Both the position numbers and the translations under genes were made by a program. The notes beneath the pieces were generated by a model. The model searched no databases and was not told where the DNA came from. It was given only the letters and a program-made list of their open reading frames with translations. A DNA stretch of 64,000 nt, from contig CAJTFS010000005.1 in the NCBI GenBank assembly GCA_910575495.1, positions 62,001 to 126,000 on the forward strand, read 5' to 3'. The stretch is from Bacteroidales bacterium (GTDB lineage: Bacteria > Bacteroidota > Bacteroidia > Bacteroidales > Rikenellaceae). Position 1 is the stretch's first letter, and each line of letters begins with the position of its first letter. This document shows, piece after piece, positions 17,711-26,005 of the stretch.

Positions 17711-20194
17711 CTACGACAAAGTCACGATCGTAATGCCCGCTCCCCCTCTGTCGGCATGCTCGTCGACGGCCGATTCCACCTCCGGCACCGTACGCAGATA
17801 GCGGCGGATCTCTTCCTTGAGCGCCCCGGTCCCCTTGCCGTGGAGAATCGTCACCGAGCCCACGCCCACCATCAGCGCATCGTCGACGAACTGCTGCACG
17901 GCGTCGAGCGCCTCGGAAGCCCGCATGCCCCGCACGTCGATGTGGTCGCGGAAAGCCAGCTTGCGGGCCGAAATGTCGGCCGAAATCACCGTCCGCACCG
18001 TCGTCGGGCGCGTGGCCTCGCGGTATTCGTTATTCGAAACGACGGTCAACAGCTCCTTGTCGACGGTCGTAAGTATCTGTCCGAAAGCCACCTGTGCTTT
18101 CTTTCCCTTGATGCTGCGCACCTCGCCCACCATCTCCTGGCCGGTCATGCGGACCTTCGAACCCACCTCCGCCTCGCGTTTGCGGGGCGGTTCGGGTGCC
18201 GGTCCGGCGCTCTGCACGCCCTGCCGGGCCTTGCGTTCGGCGCGGCGCTGGCGGCGGCGTTCGATCCGCTCGATCTCGCGGGCGATCTCCGCATCGCGTT
18301 CAGCGGCATCGGCCTCGACGGCCGCCGCCCGGAAGTCGTCGAGCTCGCGGCGCGCCAGCCGCGTGAGTTCCTTTTCGGCCTGCGCCTCGCGGATGGTGCG
18401 GATGGTGTTCTCGATCTGCCGGTTGGCATCGGCTATGAGCTGCTGCGCCTCCTGCTTGGCTTTTTTCAGTATCTCCTGGCGCTCGGCACGTATCTTCGAC
18501 AGCTGCTCGGCGTAACTCTGCTCCATTTCCTCCACCTTGCGGTCGGTCAGCCGGATGCGGTCGCGTTTCTGCTCCCAGTAATGCTTGTCGCGCGCGATTT
18601 CGCGCAGCTGCTTCTCCAGATTGATGTGGTCCGAACCGGCCTTCTCCGCCGCCGCGCGGATGATCTCCTCCGGGAGACCGATCTTGCGGGCGATCTCCAC
18701 GGCGAACGAACTGCCGGGCTTGCCCGTTTCGAGCCGGAAGAGCGGGCGGATGTGCTGCACGTCGAAAGTCATGGCGCCGTTGGCGATGCCGTCGGTGCTG
18801 GCCGCATAATATTTGATATTGGCATAGTGGGTCGTGATGACGCCGTAGCAACCCTTCTCCAGCAGCCGCTCCAGAATGGCTTCGGCAATGGCGCCGCCGA
18901 TGGTAGGCTCGGTGCCCGAACCGAACTCGTCGATGAGCACCAGCGTACGGTCCGAAGCTCCGGCCAACATGTTCTTCATGTTGACCAGATGCGACGAATA
19001 GGTCGACAGGTCGTTGTCGATCGACTGCTCGTCGCCGATGTCGATGAAGACCGAACGAAAAACCGGCAGCTCCGAAACAGCCGACGCCGGCACGGGAAAA
19101 CCGCACTGGAACATATATTGGACGATGCCCGTAGTCTTGAGACACACCGACTTGCCGCCGGCGTTGGGACCCGAAATCACCAGAATGCGTTTGTGCCGGT
19201 CGAGCTGCATGGTCAGCGGCACGATCTCGCGGCCCTGCGCCCGCAGGGTCTGCTGCAGGAGCGGATGGCGGGCCTCTTTGAGCACCAGACGGTCGTCGGT
19301 CGAGACGATGGGCTTCACGCAGCCGTTGTCCGAGGCCCAGCGCCCTTTGGCGCGCAGCATGTCCACCTCGGCCAGGCAGTCGCCCGACGCGGCGATCAGC
19401 TCGGCGTCGGGACGCACCGACTCGGTGAACTCGGTGAGAATGCGGACGATCTCGCGCCGCTCGGCATATTCCAGTTCGCGCAGCTCGTTGTTGAGCTCGA
19501 CCACCTCGACGGGCTCCACGTAGAAAGTGCGGCCCGTGGCCGACTCGTCGTGGATGAAGCCGTTGAGCTTGCGTTTGTTGGCGGCCGAAACCGGAATGAC
19601 GGTCTTGCCGTCGCGCACGGAGAGCTGGGCGTCGGGCTCGACGATGCCGGCGCTTTTGGCTGCGGCAAGCACCTGCTGCAACCGCTTGGCCGCCTGCCCC
19701 TCGCGCTCGCGGATGGCCCGCCGGATGTCGGCCAGCTCGGGCGAAGCCGTATCTTTCACTTCGCCGAAACGGTCGACGATGGCATCGATGCGCTGTACGA
19801 TGGCGGGAAACGACTCGACGCCCCGCGTAAGCTCGAACAAAGCGGGATAAGCACGCTGGCGCCCCTCGATGAAAGCCACCACGGCACCCACCGTAGCGAG
19901 CGCCCGGCGCAGCGTGACGACCTCCTCCGCATCGAGGAAAGCCCCCTCGACACGCAATTTGGCCACGATATGGTCCGTATCGGGATAGTCGCCGCCCGGG
20001 AAATCATGCTCCATTTCCAGAAGCACGCGCATCTCGTCGGCCAGCGAAAGGCGCCGCCCGATCTCCTGCGCCGAGGTGCTGAACGTCTCGGCGGCAAGCA
20101 GCGAGCGGGCGGCGCGCATCGTACAGAGCGCCTCGACCTGGCCGCGCAGGCGGTCGAAACCGATCTTTTGCTCGAAAGACGCAGGATAGATCAT
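17711..20194 (-). CDS. mutS2: MutS2 (Smr-domain MutS homologue)
   Basis: An 827-residue ATPase. It lacks the mismatch-recognition domain of MutS and starts directly with the lever/core region. The Walker A is GPNAGGKS with Lys348, followed by TLVLIDEFGSGTEP (Walker B) and ITTHYANIKYYA. A long charged coiled coil (about 520-640) follows. A C-terminal Smr nuclease domain contains DVRGMRASEALDAVQ and HGKGTGALKEEIR. MutS2 acts on branched DNA and collided ribosomes rather than mismatches. It begins 3 bases after the MCE gene stop, so they are co-transcribed. Confidence 0.95.
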   Translation of the reverse strand: MIYPASFEQKIGFDRLRGQVEALCTMRAARSLLAAETFSTSAQEIGRRLSLADEMRVLLEMEHDFPGGDYPDTDHIVAKLRVEGAFLDAEEVVTLRRALATVGAVVAFIEGRQRAYPALFELTRGVESFPAIVQRIDAIVDRFGEVKDTASPELADIRRAIREREGQAAKRLQQVLAAAKSAGIVEPDAQLSVRDGKTVIPVSAANKRKLNGFIHDESATGRTFYVEPVEVVELNNELRELEYAERREIVRILTEFTESVRPDAELIAASGDCLAEVDMLRAKGRWASDNGCVKPIVSTDDRLVLKEARHPLLQQTLRAQGREIVPLTMQLDRHKRILVISGPNAGGKSVCLKTTGIVQYMFQCGFPVPASAVSELPVFRSVFIDIGDEQSIDNDLSTYSSHLVNMKNMLAGASDRTLVLIDEFGSGTEPTIGGAIAEAILERLLEKGCYGVITTHYANIKYYAASTDGIANGAMTFDVQHIRPLFRLETGKPGSSFAVEIARKIGLPEEIIRAAAEKAGSDHINLEKQLREIARDKHYWEQKRDRIRLTDRKVEEMEQSYAEQLSKIRAERQEILKKAKQEAQQLIADANRQIENTIRTIREAQAEKELTRLARRELDDFRAAAVEADAAERDAEIAREIERIERRRQRRAERKARQGVQSAGPAPEPPRKREAEVGSKVRMTGQEMVGEVRSIKGKKAQVAFGQILTTVDKELLTVVSNNEYREATRPTTVRTVISADISARKLAFRDHIDVRGMRASEALDAVQQFVDDALMVGVGSVTILHGKGTGALKEEIRRYLRTVPEVESAVDEHADRGGAGITIVTLS

Positions 20195-20197
20195 CGC

Positions 20198-21208
20198 CTA
20201 CTCCGCCCGCAGGGCTTCCTTGAGCGAGTCGCGTTCGGCCCGGGCGGCCTCCTTGGCGGCCCGCCGCTGGGCCCGCTCCTTCGCTTTCTCGGGATCGCGA
20301 CCGAAAATCGACAGATGGACGTAACGGCCCGGATAGGCCTTGACATCGGCCAGCAGCGCCGACAGATTGCCCGAAGCCACGGTGAGCGAATCGTAGAGCG
20401 CCTTGTCGTTGAGCAGCATGCCCAGCGTGCCGTCGCCCTCGTCGATCTTGTGCATCAGAGCGTCGAGCGTCGAGACGGTGCGGGTGAGCTTCTCGGCGAA
20501 CTGCTCCTCGTCGAGCGTCAGGGCCACCCGGTTCAGGCTGCCCACGATGCTGTCGACGCGCCCGGCATTGCTCCCGAGCATCTCGGAAAAGACGGCCAGG
20601 TTCTCGGTGGCCGACTTCAGGTGCTGCTTCTCGGTGACGAGCAGGTCGTTCATGTTGCCCGACAACGAATTGAGGTGCGACAGCGTACCGGTGATGCTCT
20701 CCCCGTTGGCCTCCAGCAGGCTGTTGACCGTATTGAGCGTGCGCGAAAGGTCGGCGGTCACCTGCGAGACCTTCTGCTTGACGAAATCGAGCTCCGAACC
20801 CGCCATGTCCATCAGGTCGCGGTCGCGGCCCGAGCGGATGGTGTCGCCCCGCTCGAACCAGGTGGTCGCCGTGCCGAAGACGATCTCGATGGCCTTGGAA
20901 CCCATCAGCCCGTTGCTCACGATCTTGGCCTCGGAGTCGGTGGGGATGCGGTACGAACGCTTGATGGTGAACTGCAGCACCACTTCGTCGCTGCGCGAGG
21001 GATCGAAAGTGATGGCCGACACGGTGCCGATCTTCACCCCCTTGACCATGATGGGCGAGGCGGTCTGCACGCCGTTCACCCGGTCGTAGACCGCATAGTA
21101 CTCCACATTGCGGCCGAATACGTCGAATCCTTTCAGAAACCGGATTCCGGCCCAGGCCGCGCAGATCATCGCCACGGCGAAGAGACCGATTTTCGCTTCT
21201 CTTTTCAT
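20198..21208 (-). CDS. MCE/MlaD family lipid-transport protein
   Basis: 336 residues: an N-terminal signal anchor (EAKIGLFAVAMICAAWAGI), then one MCE domain (about 35-115: YYAVYDRVNGVQTASPIMVKG, KIGTVSAI, SNGLMGSKAIEI), then a long helical region with several leucine-rich segments, and a highly charged Arg/Ala/Glu tail. MlaD-like proteins form hexamers at the inner membrane that move phospholipids between membranes. The partner permease and ATPase genes are not in the window. It lies 19 bases downstream of the amidase. Confidence 0.88.
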   Translation of the reverse strand: MKREAKIGLFAVAMICAAWAGIRFLKGFDVFGRNVEYYAVYDRVNGVQTASPIMVKGVKIGTVSAITFDPSRSDEVVLQFTIKRSYRIPTDSEAKIVSNGLMGSKAIEIVFGTATTWFERGDTIRSGRDRDLMDMAGSELDFVKQKVSQVTADLSRTLNTVNSLLEANGESITGTLSHLNSLSGNMNDLLVTEKQHLKSATENLAVFSEMLGSNAGRVDSIVGSLNRVALTLDEEQFAEKLTRTVSTLDALMHKIDEGDGTLGMLLNDKALYDSLTVASGNLSALLADVKAYPGRYVHLSIFGRDPEKAKERAQRRAAKEAARAERDSLKEALRAE

Positions 21209-21227
21209 CTTATGCTGTTTGTTTTCT

Positions 21228-22496
21228 TCACTTCACGATCCGCCCGCCCTGGCACCTCACGATGAAGGCGTCGGGGAACGTCTTGCGCACCGCCGCCACC
21301 TGGCGCTGCGCCTCCTCTTTGGTGGCGCACTCGCAGACGCAATATTTATAGCGGTACACGCCGTCGGCCAGATACTCGCGCACGTCGCCCGAATAGTTGC
21401 GCAGCTCGGCCGAGTTGCGCGCCACGGGATTCTTGCTCGACAACACCTGGATGGCGAAACGCACCTGGTCGCCGCTGCCGCCCGCCTTGGCCACCGGCTG
21501 TACCGGGTCGGGCTTCGCTTTCGTCCCCGGCTTGGCGTCCGGAGCGGGTTTGCCCTTGGAATCGGCCTTCGCTTTCGGGTCGGCCGGCTTGGCTTTCGGG
21601 TCGTTCTTCACTTTCTGATCGGCCGGCTTGGCGGGAGCCGCCGCCGGTTTGGCCGTCCGGTCGGAACCCGGCTGGGCCGTGTGCGCCGGCGCTTCGGCGT
21701 TCTCCGCCTTGCGAGCCTCCAGCACATGGGTCGAATAGTCTTTCACGGCCTGGAACAAAGAACGTGCTATCTCGTTCTGCCCCTTCTCCGACTTCATGTA
21801 GGCGGCCTCCTGCGGATTGGAGAGGAACCCGATCTCGGTCAGCACGCCCGGCATGTCCGTAGCGTAGAGCACGCGCAGCAACTGCGGCTTGACGCCGCGC
21901 GACGAACGCCCGCAGCGCACGAAGTTGTTCTGAATGCAGCGGGCCATGGCCGTGCTGTACTCGCCGTAGGTGAACTGGAGATTCTGGATGTAGGCCCGCA
22001 CGATGGCCGCCGTCCGTTCGTCCGACATGTCGATCAGATCGTCGCGGTTGTTCTCGTAGAGGGCATCCTCGTTGTAGCGCTGCTCCTTGGAGCTCTCGCC
22101 CATGACGAGGGTCTCCGTGCCCCGCGCCGCCGCCACGGGCGCCGCGTTGACATGGATCGAGACGAAGAGATCGCCGCCCGCCTTGTTGGCGATGTCGGCA
22201 CGGGCCTGCAGGTCGTCGATCTTGGCGGCGGCCAGCGCCTTGTCGCTCTTGCGCGTATAAACCACTTTCACGCCGGGCATCCCCTCCTCGATCAACTTGC
22301 CCAGTTTCAACGCCACGGCCAGCGTCAGCGTCTTCTCGTACGTGCCGAAATAGTGCGCGCCCGGATCGTCGCCGCCGTGACCCGCATCGATCACCACCAC
22401 CTGCACGCCGTGGGCAACATGCTGGGCGGTCGCAACGTTCGTCCGAACGGCCGCGATCAAAGCAAGCAATAAAATATGACAAATCCGTCCGTGCAT
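21228..22496 (-). CDS. N-acetylmuramoyl-L-alanine amidase with SPOR domain
   Basis: A 422-residue secreted cell-wall hydrolase. I chose the start MHGRICHILLLALIAAVR because it begins a signal peptide; the open frame extends upstream only through repeat DNA. The Amidase_3 domain (about 30-250) has the zinc ligands in VVIDAGHGGDDPGA and SIHVNAAPV and the catalytic Glu in VLTEIGFLSN. A low-complexity Lys/Pro/Ala linker (about 265-335) leads to a C-terminal SPOR domain (VRFAIQVLSSKNP to the end), which binds denuded septal glycan. It is thus probably a division amidase. It is first in the amidase-MCE-mutS2-murF/alr series. Confidence 0.92.
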   Translation of the reverse strand: MHGRICHILLLALIAAVRTNVATAQHVAHGVQVVVIDAGHGGDDPGAHYFGTYEKTLTLAVALKLGKLIEEGMPGVKVVYTRKSDKALAAAKIDDLQARADIANKAGGDLFVSIHVNAAPVAAARGTETLVMGESSKEQRYNEDALYENNRDDLIDMSDERTAAIVRAYIQNLQFTYGEYSTAMARCIQNNFVRCGRSSRGVKPQLLRVLYATDMPGVLTEIGFLSNPQEAAYMKSEKGQNEIARSLFQAVKDYSTHVLEARKAENAEAPAHTAQPGSDRTAKPAAAPAKPADQKVKNDPKAKPADPKAKADSKGKPAPDAKPGTKAKPDPVQPVAKAGGSGDQVRFAIQVLSSKNPVARNSAELRNYSGDVREYLADGVYRYKYCVCECATKEEAQRQVAAVRKTFPDAFIVRCQGGRIVK

Positions 22497-22502
22497 CTTT
22501 TC

Positions 22503-22651
22503 TGTGGTGCCGAAAATACTCCGTCTCGGCATAATCAAGCTGGCGCTTGCTTCTGCGCTCGACTTTTCGTCCTTTGGCTGGTGCCGAAGATACTCCGTCT
22601 CGGCATAATCAAGCTGACGCTTGCTTCTGCGCTCGACTTTTCGTATCTTTG
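22503..22651 (+). repeat. Two tandem ~74 bp promoter-bearing repeats upstream of the lptD-like gene
   Basis: Two units (about 22503-22576 and 22577-22651) of the same family as 11723-11940, here on the plus strand. Both contain GCCGAA-ATACTCCGTCTCGGC, ATAATCAAGC, the hairpin AAGC/GCTT and CTGCGCTCGACTTTTCG. The first unit ends in a decayed box (TCCTTTG); the second ends in an intact TATCTTTG that serves the downstream gene. Confidence 0.85.
22644..22651 (+). promoter_or_regulatory. Promoter -7 box for the lptD-like gene
   Basis: TATCTTTG, an exact TAnnTTTG match, at the end of the second repeat unit and about 90 bases before the proposed start. Confidence 0.75.
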
Positions 22652-22717
22652 CCGGGTCCGAAACGGCCGCGCGACATTGCGCAACCCCTGTTCCGGGCTG
22701 TTTTGCCGACTTGTCGG

Positions 22718-22725
22718 CAAAGTTA
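22718..22725 (-). promoter_or_regulatory. Candidate -7 box for the amidase operon
   Basis: TAACTTTG on the minus strand. If used, the amidase transcript has a leader of about 215 bases running antisense through the tandem repeats and over the start of the lptD-like transcript. Confidence 0.5.
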
Positions 22726-22742
22726 CGCATTTTTTCGGAATT

Positions 22743-25586
22743 TTGACTTTTTCGAGGGTAAAATATCTTCTGTCGGCGGCCATCGTCGGCCTCTTCGCCC
22801 AGGCGCTCTGCGGCTCAGCAGCTCCGGTGCGCGGCGAAGCGTTCCGCACGGCCGACTCGCTTATCGTGAACGATACCGCTGCGGCCCGGGCGCCGGAAGG
22901 GCGCCTGACCGACCCTGCTCCCTCGCGCTCCCAACGCCGGAACGCCCGCCGCAATCTCCGCGAAGAAGAACGCCGCCGCGACGAATTCAATGCCCTGCCG
23001 CAAGAAGTGCGCGACTCCATTGCCGGTGCGCAACTCGACTCGCTCGTGGCCCGCAAGGCCGACTCGCTTGCCGACGACGACACGCTCCGGCGCGACACCG
23101 TCGGACGCCTGCGCCCGGCCCAGCCCTTTCTCGACGACCCCATCACGGGACAGAACGCCGACTCGCTGGTCTACGACGTGCGCAACAAGATGGTCTACAT
23201 CTACAACCAGGGCGACGTCACCTACCAGAACAGCAACCTCAAGGCCGACTACATGCAGATCGACATGGACTCCAAGCTGATCTACGCCTACGGCAAGCCC
23301 GACACGCTCGACGGGCGCCCCGTGGTCACCAAGCCCGAGTTCACGGAAGGATCGGCCTCCTACCGGATGGACACCATCACCTACAACCTCTCCTCCAAGA
23401 AGGCCAAGATCAAGGGTGTGGCGACCCAGCAGGGCGACGGCTGGCTGGTGGGCGGCAGTGTCAAGAAAATGGCCGACAACACCATCAACATCCAGAACGG
23501 CAAATACACCACCTGCGACCACACCGACCACCCCCACTTCTACCTGGCCATGACCAAGGCCAAGGTCATCCCCGGCAAGAAGGTGGTCAGCGGCCCCGCC
23601 TACCTGGTCATGGAGGACGTACCCATCTACTTCCTGGGCATCCCGGAGGGATTCTTCCCCATCAACCTGGGTCCCAAGTCGGGTTTTCTGATGCCCACCT
23701 ACGGCGAGGAGTACACCAAGGGATTCTTCCTGCGCAATTTCGGCTACTACTTCACCATGGGCGACTACGCCGACCTGGCGCTGCGCGGCGGATTCTACAC
23801 GCTGGGCTCGTGGGAGGCGTCGGCCGCCTCGCGCTACGTCAAGCGCTACAAGTACAGCGGCAACCTCGACCTGCAATACTCCAACGTCAAGGTCGGCGAC
23901 AAGGGCGACGCCGACTACATCAAGCAGAACAACTTCCAGATCAAGTGGACCCATTCGCAGGACCCCAAGGCCAACCCCGGGTCGACCTTCTCCGCCTCGG
24001 TCAACTTCGCCACCAGCGGCTACAGCCGCTACTCGGCCACCAACCTCGGCGACATGCTGGCCACGCAGACCAACTCCTCGATCTCCTACTCGAAGAACTG
24101 GGCCGGCACCCCCTTCTCGCTCTCGGCCAACATGGCCGTGTCGCAGAACTCGCGGGACAAAACGCTCTCCGTGACGCTGCCCACGGTCGTATTCAACGTC
24201 TCGCGCATCCATCCCTTCAAGCGCAAGGAGCGGCAGGGCAAGGAACGGTGGTACGAGAAGATTTCGCTGCAATACACCGGCAAGCTGACCAACTCGGTGA
24301 CCACCACCGAAAACAAGATCTTCACCAAGGAGACGCTCGACAACATGCGCAACGGCATCGAGCACACGCTGCCCGTATCGGCGCAGTTCAATCTTTTCAA
24401 CTACATCAACATCTCGCCGCAGGCCAACTACTCCGAAAAATGGTTCTTCAAGCGCACGATGCTCGACTGGAACCCGATGACGAACCAGACCGACACCACG
24501 CGCCAACACGGTTTCTACCGGCTCTACAACTACAACTTCAGCGTCTCGGCCGGAACCACCGTCTACGGCATGTACGACTTCACGAAAAAGAACCGTAACC
24601 GCAAGCTCCAGGCCATCCGCCACACCATCACCCCCGACGTGAGCTTCTCCTATGCGCCCGACTTCGGCCACCAGAAGTACGGCTACTACCGTTCGCGCCA
24701 GATCGACTCCACGGGCCGCTTCGCCACCTACTCGCCCTACGCCGGCAACGCCTATTCGGTGCCTTCGTCGGGACGCTCGATGCAGCTCGGATTCTCGCTC
24801 AAGCAGAACCTCGAGATGAAAGTGCTTTCCAAACGCGACACCTCGGGCGTGAAGAAAATCAAGCTCATCGACGAACTGCGCATCAGCGGCTCCTACAACT
24901 TCCTGGCCGACTCCATGGGGCTTTCTAATATCTCCGTAGGGTTGCGCACCACGCTCTTCAAGAACTTCGGCCTCAACCTCTCGGCCACGCTCGACCCCTA
25001 CCGGCTCACACCGCAGGGACAGCACATCAACAAAATCCGGCTCCCGGGCCGCGTGATCTCCACGGGCTGGTCGTTCGGCTACACCTTCAAGTCGCGGCAG
25101 GACCGCTCGCAGCCCGCCCTGAACGACATCACCAGCATCCCGCCCGAGTACCAGAATCCCTACTACGACCCCTACGGCACGATGGACCCCGTCCTGCGGC
25201 GCCAATACATGTCGCAGGCCTACTACGACTTCTCGCTGCCGTGGAACTTCGGATTCAACTATTCGGTCAGCTACTCGAGTTCGCCCTACAACAACGGCAC
25301 GACGGGCTATCGGCGCAACGTCTCGCAGACCATCGGCTTCAACGGCTCGCTCACCATCACCGACAAGACCGGCATCACCTTCAGCGGCGGTTACGACATC
25401 CAGAACAACAAGCTCACCACCTCGCAGATAACTATCACGCGCGACCTCCATTGCTGGCAGATGTCGTTCTCGTGGATTCCGTTCGGCCACTACCGCAGCT
25501 GGAGTTTCAACATCGGCGTGAAAGCTGCGTCGCTCTCCGACCTCAAGTACGACAAGTCGCAGTCGATGTACGACAACATGTACTGA
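22743..25586 (+). CDS. LptD-like LPS-assembly outer membrane protein
   Basis: About 947 residues. No ATG or GTG fits; the best start is a TTG giving MTFSRVKYLLSAAIVGLFAQ, a signal peptide ending near Cys/Gly. A charged region rich in Arg/Asp (about 50-130) precedes an OstA/LptA-like beta-jellyroll (LVYDVRNKMVYIYNQGDVTY, LKADYMQIDMDSKLIYAYG). A large beta-barrel with alternating aromatic strands follows (YFLGIPEGFFPINLGPKSGF to the end). LptD inserts lipopolysaccharide into the outer leaflet. Bacteroidota versions diverge strongly from the E. coli protein, so I leave the symbol blank. The gene is alone on the plus strand here. Confidence 0.85.
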   Translation: MTFSRVKYLLSAAIVGLFAQALCGSAAPVRGEAFRTADSLIVNDTAAARAPEGRLTDPAPSRSQRRNARRNLREEERRRDEFNALPQEVRDSIAGAQLDSLVARKADSLADDDTLRRDTVGRLRPAQPFLDDPITGQNADSLVYDVRNKMVYIYNQGDVTYQNSNLKADYMQIDMDSKLIYAYGKPDTLDGRPVVTKPEFTEGSASYRMDTITYNLSSKKAKIKGVATQQGDGWLVGGSVKKMADNTINIQNGKYTTCDHTDHPHFYLAMTKAKVIPGKKVVSGPAYLVMEDVPIYFLGIPEGFFPINLGPKSGFLMPTYGEEYTKGFFLRNFGYYFTMGDYADLALRGGFYTLGSWEASAASRYVKRYKYSGNLDLQYSNVKVGDKGDADYIKQNNFQIKWTHSQDPKANPGSTFSASVNFATSGYSRYSATNLGDMLATQTNSSISYSKNWAGTPFSLSANMAVSQNSRDKTLSVTLPTVVFNVSRIHPFKRKERQGKERWYEKISLQYTGKLTNSVTTTENKIFTKETLDNMRNGIEHTLPVSAQFNLFNYINISPQANYSEKWFFKRTMLDWNPMTNQTDTTRQHGFYRLYNYNFSVSAGTTVYGMYDFTKKNRNRKLQAIRHTITPDVSFSYAPDFGHQKYGYYRSRQIDSTGRFATYSPYAGNAYSVPSSGRSMQLGFSLKQNLEMKVLSKRDTSGVKKIKLIDELRISGSYNFLADSMGLSNISVGLRTTLFKNFGLNLSATLDPYRLTPQGQHINKIRLPGRVISTGWSFGYTFKSRQDRSQPALNDITSIPPEYQNPYYDPYGTMDPVLRRQYMSQAYYDFSLPWNFGFNYSVSYSSSPYNNGTTGYRRNVSQTIGFNGSLTITDKTGITFSGGYDIQNNKLTTSQITITRDLHCWQMSFSWIPFGHYRSWSFNIGVKAASLSDLKYDKSQSMYDNMY

Positions 25587-25604
25587 GACAGACAAAGAGA
25601 TAAA

Positions 25605-25672
25605 AGGCGGAATGTCATTCTGAGGAAAAACGGCGTTTCGACGAAGAAGACGAAGAATACGTCATTCCGCCT
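25605..25672. repeat. Dispersed-repeat copy nested in a 10-bp inverted repeat
   Basis: AGGCGGAATG (25605-25614) and CATTCCGCCT (25663-25672) flank a GTCATTCTGAGG...CGAAGAATA member of the REP-like family (25614-25659), giving a long hairpin in the 3' region of the lptD-like transcript. The rest of 25587-25761 shows nothing I recognise. Confidence 0.7.
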
Positions 25673-25761
25673 CTTATGCAGGACAAACCCGCGCTTTCGA
25701 CAAGAAATTTGCGAATCAAAAAATGGTCCCTGTTTCTGAAAACATCCCCCAAATTGCAATA

Positions 25762-25795
25762 AAAAAGAGAGACTTCCACGGAAGTCTCTCTTTTT
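25762..25795 (-). terminator. Terminator of the tRNA-Gln transcript
   Basis: A 15-bp stem (AAAAAGAGAGACTTC / GAAGTCTCTCTTTTT) with loop CACG, immediately 3' of the tRNA on the minus strand. A/T tracts on both sides also allow termination from the plus strand after lptD. Confidence 0.85.
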
Positions 25796-25797
25796 CT

Positions 25798-25871
25798 TGG
25801 TTGAGCTACCAGGATTCGAACCTGGAATAACAGGACCAGAATCTGTTGTGTTACCATTACACCATAGCTCA
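25798..25871 (-). tRNA. tRNA-Gln (anticodon CTG)
   Basis: Minus-strand cloverleaf: acceptor TGAGCTA / TAGCTCA, D-arm GGTGTAATGGTAACAC, anticodon loop TTCTGGT (anticodon CTG, reading CAG), T-arm CCAGG TTCGAAT CCTGG, discriminator A and an encoded CCA (25798-25800). The last anticodon-stem pair (31-39) is A-C, an unpaired position. The terminator follows directly. Confidence 0.93.
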
Positions 25872-25884
25872 ATTTTTGTGAGGG

Positions 25885-25892
25885 CAAAAGTA
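25885..25892 (-). promoter_or_regulatory. Promoter -7 box for tRNA-Gln
   Basis: TACTTTTG on the minus strand, 13 bases before the 5' end of the tRNA. Confidence 0.7.
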
Positions 25893-25936
25893 AGACTTTA
25901 TTTTGCAACTGCAAAGAATTTATCCGTTTTTTTTCA

Positions 25937-25944
25937 TATATTTG
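25937..25944 (+). promoter_or_regulatory. Promoter -7 box for the MFS transporter
   Basis: TATATTTG on the plus strand, about 60 bases before the start codon. It is divergent from the tRNA promoter 45 bases away. Confidence 0.7.
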
Positions 25945-26005
25945 TTTTCACTTTGCTCTCCGCAAGCCGGATACAACCTGAAAAATACCTATAAACCAAC
26001 CGCTC

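Noticed and set aside
14831..21265. A plus-strand open frame of more than 2000 codons
   Set aside because: It is antisense to five well-identified minus-strand genes. High G+C content creates such frames; the translation has no recognisable domain.
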